Assembly: GCA_018266335.1 (NCBI GenBank)
Contig: JAFEAR010000193.1
Coordinates: 1 to 11,248 of the forward strand
Origin: Bdellovibrionales bacterium
Lineage (GTDB): Bacteria > Bdellovibrionota > UBA2428
Length of the DNA stretch: 11,248 bases
Direction of reading: 5' to 3'
Made by a program: the position numbers and the translations under genes
In this document: piece after piece, positions 8,001 to 11,248 of the stretch
How positions within the stretch are numbered: the stretch's first letter is position 1
How the letters are laid out: the number at the start of each line of letters is the position of its first letter
The notes under the pieces: model-generated
Seen by the model: only the letters and a program-made list of their open reading frames with translations
Database searches by the model: none
What the model was told of the DNA's origin: nothing

Positions 8001-9109
8001 CCCGAGGCCGTGATGTTCGTGCCGGAGATAGCGCCCGTAGAGGTAATGCTGGTAGCCGTTACACCGGATACGTTTAATCCACCGGAGATCTTGGAGCCGT
8101 TCACTCCCGAGATTTTGGTGTCGTCTACTGCGCCGTTGGCGATTTTAGCGTTCGTTACGGAGCCGTTTGCTAACTCGGTGCTCGAAATCGTACCCGGGGC
8201 GATGGACGATCCGTTGATCGATCCCGCAGCGAAACTGGTGGAGTCGAGGTAGCCAGAAGGAATTTTGCCGGCGCTCAACTGCACGAGACCGGTCGTACCG
8301 CCGAGCGTAAGACTTGACATGGGAATAGCGGGGATAACGGAACTGGCAATTTTGCCTGCGCCGTCGAGGATGGGGATTTGGCCCGAGCCGACACCCGTGT
8401 CGATCGCAGAAGTCGAGATTTTACCGGCGGTCAAGCGAGCGACCGTCGTGGAGTCTACGGCGAAAGTAGCGCCGGACAGCGTCAAGCCACTACCGTTATA
8501 GTAGGTACCACCGCCACCACCACCACCGGTGTTGTCATCGGTATCAAATACAAGCTGACCGCTGCGGTATTTCAGCACGAGGCCTTCGGCGGCAGCGGAA
8601 ACGTCTACGGTGACACCCTTGATTTGGTCGGCCGATACAGCGTTAGCCGCGTAGTTAGCAGCTTGAGCGAAGGGAACGAAATCGATCGGAAGAATGAAAG
8701 TAGTGGAGGCCGAGCTCGGATCGAGCTGACCATCTACCACGACGTACCAATCGGCATCTTTATATTGGGCCATTTTGGAGGCCGTCGTCGCCGTGGGCGT
8801 AATACTGGCCATGAAGGCACCGTTCTTCACGGGCACAATCAAATGGTCGTCCACTGACAATCCGCCACCGGAATAGCTATAATCGATGGTGGTCGCGCTA
8901 CCGCTGTTATCGCAAGTACCTATACAACGCAGATAAACGTGCGCGTTAGACGTTGTCGGAGAACTGTTAATGAGGGCATCCGAGGCTGCAGTTCCCGTTC
9001 TACGGATAACACCTTGGACGGTGATCTTTTTGTCCGTAGCGTGGGCCGCCGGCGACCAAGCGATGACAATCATCGATACAAATGTCCAGATTCCGAAAAC
9101 GTTCTTCAT
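5033..9109 (-). CDS. Large secreted tail-fibre-like repeat protein, probable trimeric surface adhesin
   Basis: 1358 residues. A Sec signal peptide (1-24, WSPAAHA then TDKK) shows export. A beta-rich N-terminal domain (about 25-165) carries a Cys pair (C62, C66) and ends in PIDFVPFAQAANYAANAVSA. A glycine hinge (195-201) follows. Residues 205-350 contain short phage tail-fibre-style motifs such as LANGSVTNAKIANGAVDDTKI. Residues 377-1262 are two halves, each a 154-residue block followed by four repeats with cores DTE[FL]GYLxGxTxxxQTQINN and KVxKxGDSMSGALQVGAA. The C-terminus (about 1264-1358) is unique and holds C1343 and C1355, making it a candidate tip. Composition is Thr/Ser/Gly/Ala/Asn-rich. 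The style matches trimeric beta-fibres, including the mosaic adhesive trimer proteins described in Bdellovibrio; trimerisation is inferred. No endosialidase-type chaperone domain was recognised. The start is set by the signal peptide; its own ribosome-binding site is poor. Confidence 0.88.
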   Translation of the reverse strand: MKNVFGIWTFVSMIVIAWSPAAHATDKKITVQGVIRRTGTAASDALINSSPTTSNAHVYLRCIGTCDNSGSATTIDYSYSGGGLSVDDHLIVPVKNGAFMASITPTATTASKMAQYKDADWYVVVDGQLDPSSASTTFILPIDFVPFAQAANYAANAVSADQIKGVTVDVSAAAEGLVLKYRSGQLVFDTDDNTGGGGGGGTYYNGSGLTLSGATFAVDSTTVARLTAGKISTSAIDTGVGSGQIPILDGAGKIASSVIPAIPMSSLTLGGTTGLVQLSAGKIPSGYLDSTSFAAGSINGSSIAPGTISSTELANGSVTNAKIANGAVDDTKISGVNGSKISGGLNVSGVTATSITSTGAISGTNITASGNILGVTVQANSMSIANQGELRLFEASGNGTNYLGLKAPAVLAGDLSWTMPDVDGGNGQVMKFNATTKTFYWANDAGASGSISGPGTSTLTAIARWAATDGSQLSNSGITIDGSDNLAGAASVTSTGLISGLNLRATSATASRFAFLDSSKNVTSSAFAVSDTEFGYLMGATSSIQTQLNAKADVASVNGKVAKTGDSMSGALQVGAAITSTGVVTGSGVNVTGATASRFAMFDGSKNVVSSAFTTTDTEFGYLSGVTSSIQTQINNLGSATNKVSKAGDSMSGALQVGAAITSTGTVTAATLNATGLTANRALATDGSKNLVASSVTDTELGYLSGATSNLQTQINSISGAGIGNKVSKTGDSMSGALQVGAAVSATGFNSSSATASRFAMFDASKNVISSAFTTTDTEFGYLSGVTAALQTQINNINTTTAGISGKVAKTGDSMSGGLQVGGTVQANTISLANQGELRLYEANGSGTNYLGLKAPATLAGDLSWIMPDVDGGNGQVMKFNATTKTFYWANDAGASGSISGPGTSTLTAIPRWAATDGSQLSNSGITIDGSDNLSGAASLSSSGLISGLNLRATSATASRIALFDSSKNVVSSAFTTTDTELGYLSGVTAALQTQINNINTTTAGISGKVAKTGDSMSGALQVGAAITSTGVVTGSGFNSTGATASRFAMFDGSKNVVSSAFTTTDTEFGYLSGVTAALQTQINNINTSTAGISGKVAKTGDSMSGALQVGAAITSTGTVTAATLNATGATASRIALFDSSKNVVSSAFTTTDTELGYLSGATSSIQTQINNINTTTAGISGKVAKTGDSMSGALQVGAAITSTGVITGSGVNVTGATANRHAFFDGSKNLVASAFTTTDTELGYLAGTTASVQTQINNLASGSALANGSVTTIKLDGTSGTEAVTLDKLRSTADTAALGVTGSRTYGATDTDGNTVTYSSGGSSKSVTVVTKVPLSMANNDCGTTDVASGNIVCAGF
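5324..6175 (-). repeat. Tandem 261-bp repeat array, second half of the fibre gene
   Basis: The four DTELGYL/DTEFGYL cores begin at residues 979, 1066, 1153 and 1240, exactly 87 residues (261 bp) apart. Three units are complete; the fourth stops after QTQINNLASG and leads into the C-terminal tip. Each unit reads GYLSGxTxxxQTQINNINTxTAGISGK, then VAKTGDSMSGALQVGAAITSTG, then a linker, then SKNVVSSAFTT. The copies are very similar at DNA level, differing mainly at synonymous positions, which points to recent duplication or gene conversion. Confidence 0.93.
6176..6637 (-). repeat. 154-residue block, second copy (residues 825-978)
   Basis: Direct repeat of 7520-7981 at a constant offset of 1344 bp (448 codons) with no gap. 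It encodes VQAN, NQGELRL, NYLGLKAPA, AGDLSW, MPDVDGGNGQVMKF, FYWANDAGASGSISGPGTST, RWAATDGSQLSNSGITIDGS and SGLNLRATSATASR. Differences between copies are few and mostly synonymous. The block opens the second half of the repeat region. Confidence 0.93.
6638..7519 (-). repeat. Tandem repeat array, first half of the fibre gene (irregular periods)
   Basis: The four DTE[FL]GYL cores begin at residues 531, 617, 698 and 777, with spacings of 86, 81 and 79 residues. The same repeat in the second array keeps a strict 87. Shortening occurs in the segment between QTQIN and GDSMSG and in the linker after GALQVGAA. The fourth unit is cut after KTGDSMSGGLQVGGT, where the second 154-residue block begins. 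This array looks older and more eroded than the other one. Confidence 0.9.
7520..7981 (-). repeat. 154-residue block, first copy (residues 377-530)
   Basis: First copy of the block repeated at 6176-6637, at the same 1344-bp offset throughout. It opens the first half of the repeat region and is followed by four tail-fibre-like repeats, as the second copy is. Upstream of it, residues 350-376 (ATSITSTGAISGTNITASG) resemble the linker that follows GALQVG in the tandem repeats. Confidence 0.93.
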
Positions 9110-9333
9110 ACTAGAACCAGTATTCCGCAGCCGTTAATCCCGATGTTGTAAAAAATCCCCAGAGATTGGAATTGGCGGGGTTAGTTGGTGCCTCCATGGC
9201 AAATAGGCAATGCGCGTAGTGTCGGTATTTATTGATAAAAAAGGGTTTCTGGATGCTGCCCAAACGGGAAAAATGTTTTTTTCGTTAAGCCGGGCAACTT
9301 ATCGATTTTGATTTGATCTAATATAGGCAGTGG
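9110..9333. promoter_or_regulatory. Divergent intergenic region between fibre operon and envelope operon
   Basis: This 224-bp AT-richer stretch separates two divergent starts (9109 minus, 9334 plus) and must hold both promoters. AT-rich patches lie at about 9218-9246, 9270-9295 and 9302-9325. TAATAT at 9319-9324 resembles a -10 box but is only 9 nt from the plus-strand ATG, so it would imply an almost leaderless message. AGG at 9325-9327, 6 nt before that ATG, is a plausible ribosome-binding site instead. On the minus strand a 28-codon reading frame runs from 9197 to 9111 and stops 1 nt before the fibre ATG. I could not define a convincing -35/-10 pair for either direction. Confidence 0.45.
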
Positions 9334-10005
9334 ATGGCCCCTAAAAAGAACCCACTCGGAGTTGCCATGTTATTTGGTGTTGCCTGCGGACTGGGCGTGG
9401 CGCTTTTTCTGTTGGGATACTTCTCTGGTTCTTCAAAAAAAGTTCCGGTGGTGTTGATGATGGGCGACCAAACCTTGCTCGAGAACCCTAAAAACAAATA
9501 CGAACGCAAACTATCCGTGGTGCATGTGCCCGCTAGCCTTAAGTTAAAAATGACGGATTTGCATGGTCTCGAACAGCTCACCCGTTACCGCAACGAGAAG
9601 AAGACGGCTTGGTCCGTGGACACGGGTATATGGGGATCAATTTGGTCCGAAGATATTGTCATCGGCTTTGCGGAGAGCAGCGAGCGGGACACCCAAATTT
9701 TCCGTTGTGCGGGTCGCACAAACTCGGGCGTGGAGTATGGCTTTTACTCAACTTTCCGTAATTGCTGGGGCGCCGAAAAGCCGGGCAAGGATGCGGGCTT
9801 TCGTTTGCCGCGCAACAACCCCAGTCCTTTGCATATTCCCGTGTTTAGCTGTTTGACTCCCGATCAGGCGCGCTACCTATCACTCAATAGTAACTGCGAA
9901 TCCGAAAAGGATGTTTCGCAAGAAGTATTGGGCCATGTGCGCGCCGCTTCGATTCTGGTGTCCGATGAAGCGACCGGCGATAAAGCCGTGGAGAAAAAAC
10001 CCTGA
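9334..10005 (+). CDS. Single-pass membrane-anchored extracytoplasmic protein, unknown function
   Basis: 223 residues; I do not recognise the family. A short basic N-terminus (MAPKK) precedes one strongly hydrophobic segment at about 8-31 (LGVAMLFGVACGLGVALFLLGYF). The next residues are SGSSKK, with no clear cleavage site, so it is more likely a signal anchor than a cleaved signal. The remainder (about 35-223) should face the periplasm. It has four Cys (C125, C144, C173, C188), enough for two disulfides, and several aromatic Trp/Tyr/Phe positions between 93 and 145, suggesting a compact folded domain. The tail (about 205-223) is charged and probably disordered. The start has AGG 6 nt upstream. 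It is the first gene of a three-gene plus-strand run, and its stop is embedded in the possible CTG start of the next gene, so coupled translation is likely. Confidence 0.78.
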   Translation: MAPKKNPLGVAMLFGVACGLGVALFLLGYFSGSSKKVPVVLMMGDQTLLENPKNKYERKLSVVHVPASLKLKMTDLHGLEQLTRYRNEKKTAWSVDTGIWGSIWSEDIVIGFAESSERDTQIFRCAGRTNSGVEYGFYSTFRNCWGAEKPGKDAGFRLPRNNPSPLHIPVFSCLTPDQARYLSLNSNCESEKDVSQEVLGHVRAASILVSDEATGDKAVEKKP

Positions 10006-10031
10006 AGCCGCACGCACTCTTCGCCCTTGCG

Positions 10032-10826
10032 ATGGTTCCCAATGCCGAGCAGGCGGTCGGACAGCTGCTACACGTACGCATTCCCACTCCGGTCTTTGCC
10101 CAGGCTTCGGCTAAATCCAAAGTGCTGGCAGATGTCGACGAGGGCACCACGCTTTTGTTGCGCGCTTTCTCGCCGCAAAAGACTTGGTTGTTGGTGGAAG
10201 ATGAAGATCGCAATCGTGGCTGGGTGCCGCGCGATCGCACGGATTACACTCTCTCGGCCATCGCTCCTCCGGAAGAGACTAAAGGAACGGATGCTGCTGC
10301 GGCCAAACTTCAGGGCGCGACAGCCTTTGATACTCAGCGCGACCAACTCGACGCGCAGCCGCCACTTCCGCCAGTGCGGTCCGTACACGAGCTGGCTGCC
10401 TGGACGCGTAGTACTTTTAGGTCGCCGAGTTTCGATCCGAACGGCAACTTCGGTTACGGGGTGCTCTACTCCTTCATGTTGCCGTCTCCCGGCCTGAGCG
10501 CTACTCGGCAGCGCTTAGCCATGGCCGGGTTGCAAACGGGTTACGCCCGCGCGCATGCGTCCGGGGTAGACAACGGATTTACCATTCCGTTGCGCTATCG
10601 GCTGTTGAGTCGTGATTTTGAATCGTCCTTTACTCTGGGGCCAGACTTGGGCCTGCTCATGTTTCGTCGGCAGGGGTCGGACGAAACCTTTTGGAGTTTT
10701 GCCTTTGGCTACTCCGTAGGCTTTACCCCGGTAACCAGCGGATTTTCGTTTCTGGGGCGTTTGGGGCTAGATTTTGTCAACTCTACTCGGCTGTCCGTAG
10801 AGTTCGCGCTCGGCTGGAGATTATGA
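10032..10826 (+). CDS. SH3-like domain plus C-terminal beta-barrel envelope protein (start may be CTG at 10002)
   Basis: 264 residues from the first ATG. An SH3-like (SH3b) domain at about 11-72 reads VRIPTPVFAQASAKSKVL, then DEGTTLLLRA, then TWLLVEDEDRNRGWVPRD. This is the usual pattern ending in GWV that binds peptidoglycan or peptides. An Ala/Gln/Pro-rich linker follows (about 75-130). Residues from about 138 to 264 alternate hydrophobic and polar positions with Gly turns (FGYGVLYSFML, FTIPLRYRLL, SSFTLGPDLGLLMF, WSFAFGYSVGFT, LSVEFALGWRL), consistent with a small outer-membrane barrel. The ATG at 10032 has no ribosome-binding site and lacks a signal peptide. Extending in frame to a CTG at 10002 adds LKPHALFALA, a short signal-like stretch, behind GGAG with 8-nt spacing. 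I give the ATG start as the conservative choice; the CTG start is about equally likely. Confidence 0.78.
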   Translation: MVPNAEQAVGQLLHVRIPTPVFAQASAKSKVLADVDEGTTLLLRAFSPQKTWLLVEDEDRNRGWVPRDRTDYTLSAIAPPEETKGTDAAAAKLQGATAFDTQRDQLDAQPPLPPVRSVHELAAWTRSTFRSPSFDPNGNFGYGVLYSFMLPSPGLSATRQRLAMAGLQTGYARAHASGVDNGFTIPLRYRLLSRDFESSFTLGPDLGLLMFRRQGSDETFWSFAFGYSVGFTPVTSGFSFLGRLGLDFVNSTRLSVEFALGWRL

Positions 10827-10830
10827 GAAC

Positions 10831-11248
10831 ATGTTAGATATGAAACGCATTCTCTTTGGCGGTCTAGCATTAATGGTTACGTTGAGTTCGATGAGCTTTG
10901 CGGCTCCGCCCGTGGAAGTCGTTAGTCCCGGATTCGAAACCAAATCTGGCGAGAAGCGGCTCTCCGAAGATGACTTAGTCTATACGGACAACATTAAATC
11001 CGATGAACAGCTGCTCAAAGATTCCGGCCGCATCGTGTTCGACGTTACGGGCCGCAGTTTACCCAAGCGCGACGGCAAGGCGCTTTACTCCTTCCATGAG
11101 GGTGACCTGGTAAAGGTGCTAAAAACGTCCGCGGATGGTCGCTGGGTTGGAGTGGAAACCATCATGGCCGTGCGGGGCAAGGGCAAGCGGAAGGCGTGGA
11201 TTCCTAAGAATGCGATTAAGTTACCGGAACCGCCTAAGAAAGCTGAAG
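10831..11248 (+). CDS. Secreted SH3-like domain protein, N-terminal 139 residues (cut by window edge)
   Basis: The frame is open to the right edge. The signal peptide is clear: MKRILFGGLALMVTLSSMSFA, then APP. The ATG at 10831 adds MLD before it and has GGAGA about 10 nt upstream. The in-frame ATG at 10840 gives the more typical MKR start, so either is possible. After a charged linker (about 30-65), residues 67-130 look like a second SH3-like module: RIVFDVTGRSLPKRD, ALYSFHEGDLVKVLKT, GRWVGVE, and KAWIPKNAIKL with a basic insert GKGKRK. The visible part ends in a Pro/Lys-rich linker, so another domain probably follows. It lies 4 nt after the preceding stop in the same operon. Two SH3-like proteins in a row suggest related extracytoplasmic binding roles. 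Confidence 0.85.
   Translation, partial: MLDMKRILFGGLALMVTLSSMSFAAPPVEVVSPGFETKSGEKRLSEDDLVYTDNIKSDEQLLKDSGRIVFDVTGRSLPKRDGKALYSFHEGDLVKVLKTSADGRWVGVETIMAVRGKGKRKAWIPKNAIKLPEPPKKAE

Noticed and set aside
5033..9109. Prophage tail-fibre gene
   Set aside because: A Sec signal peptide is present, and neighbours are a lipoprotein, a phosphatase and envelope proteins rather than phage genes. No integrase or tail genes are seen.
9150..9181. Rho-independent terminator or attenuator in the fibre leader (CCCC...GGGG then ATTTTTT on the minus strand)
   Set aside because: The stem is only 4 bp with a 16-nt loop, too weak to call.
9268..9288. GAAAAA-TG-TTTTTTTC hairpin as a terminator
   Set aside because: The stem is almost all A-T and lies in a divergent promoter region where no upstream gene on either strand needs terminating.

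Overview
The window is a compact, moderately GC-rich stretch (roughly 55% by eye) of a Gram-negative chromosome. Lipoprotein and Sec signals, SH3-like periplasmic modules, a probable outer-membrane barrel and a very long tail-fibre-like surface protein suggest a member of the Bdellovibrionota or a related delta-proteobacterial lineage. That placement is an inference from protein style. No rRNA, tRNA, IS element, integrase, CRISPR array or prophage structural gene was seen.

Layout. (1) Positions 1-2830, minus strand: a tight operon reading comM-like AAA+ ATPase, then comF, then tryptophanase (tnaA, cut by the left edge). comM and comF overlap by 7 nt, and comF and tnaA are 2 nt apart. The tnaA fragment covers the first 216 codons and was read directly from the reverse complement. 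(2) Positions 2880-3722, plus strand: a HAD phosphatase of the Cof type, diverging from the comM operon across a 49-bp gap that contains short inverted repeats. (3) Positions 3705-9109, minus strand: a probable surface-structure operon. It starts with a 1358-residue secreted fibre-like protein, then a lipoprotein with two Ig-like segments, then a small secreted Pro/Ala/Lys-rich protein. Gaps are 26 and 9 nt. The last gene overlaps the 3' end of the HAD gene by 18 bp, so no intergenic terminator fits there. (4) Positions 9110-9333: a 224-bp divergent intergenic region, the only sizeable non-coding stretch. (5) Positions 9334-11248, plus strand: a second envelope operon of three genes. These encode a single-pass membrane-anchored protein of unknown function, an SH3-like plus beta-barrel protein, and a secreted SH3-like protein cut by the right edge.

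How the genes fit together. The first operon combines two natural-transformation proteins with an indole-forming enzyme, an unusual pairing. The fibre operon looks like a surface adhesin with envelope partners. Its main protein shows two-level internal duplication: two halves, each made of a 154-residue block followed by four copies of a 79-87 residue tail-fibre-like repeat. The right-hand operon looks like an envelope sensing or wall-binding cluster. Its middle gene may start at a CTG codon, which would supply the signal peptide that the first ATG lacks.
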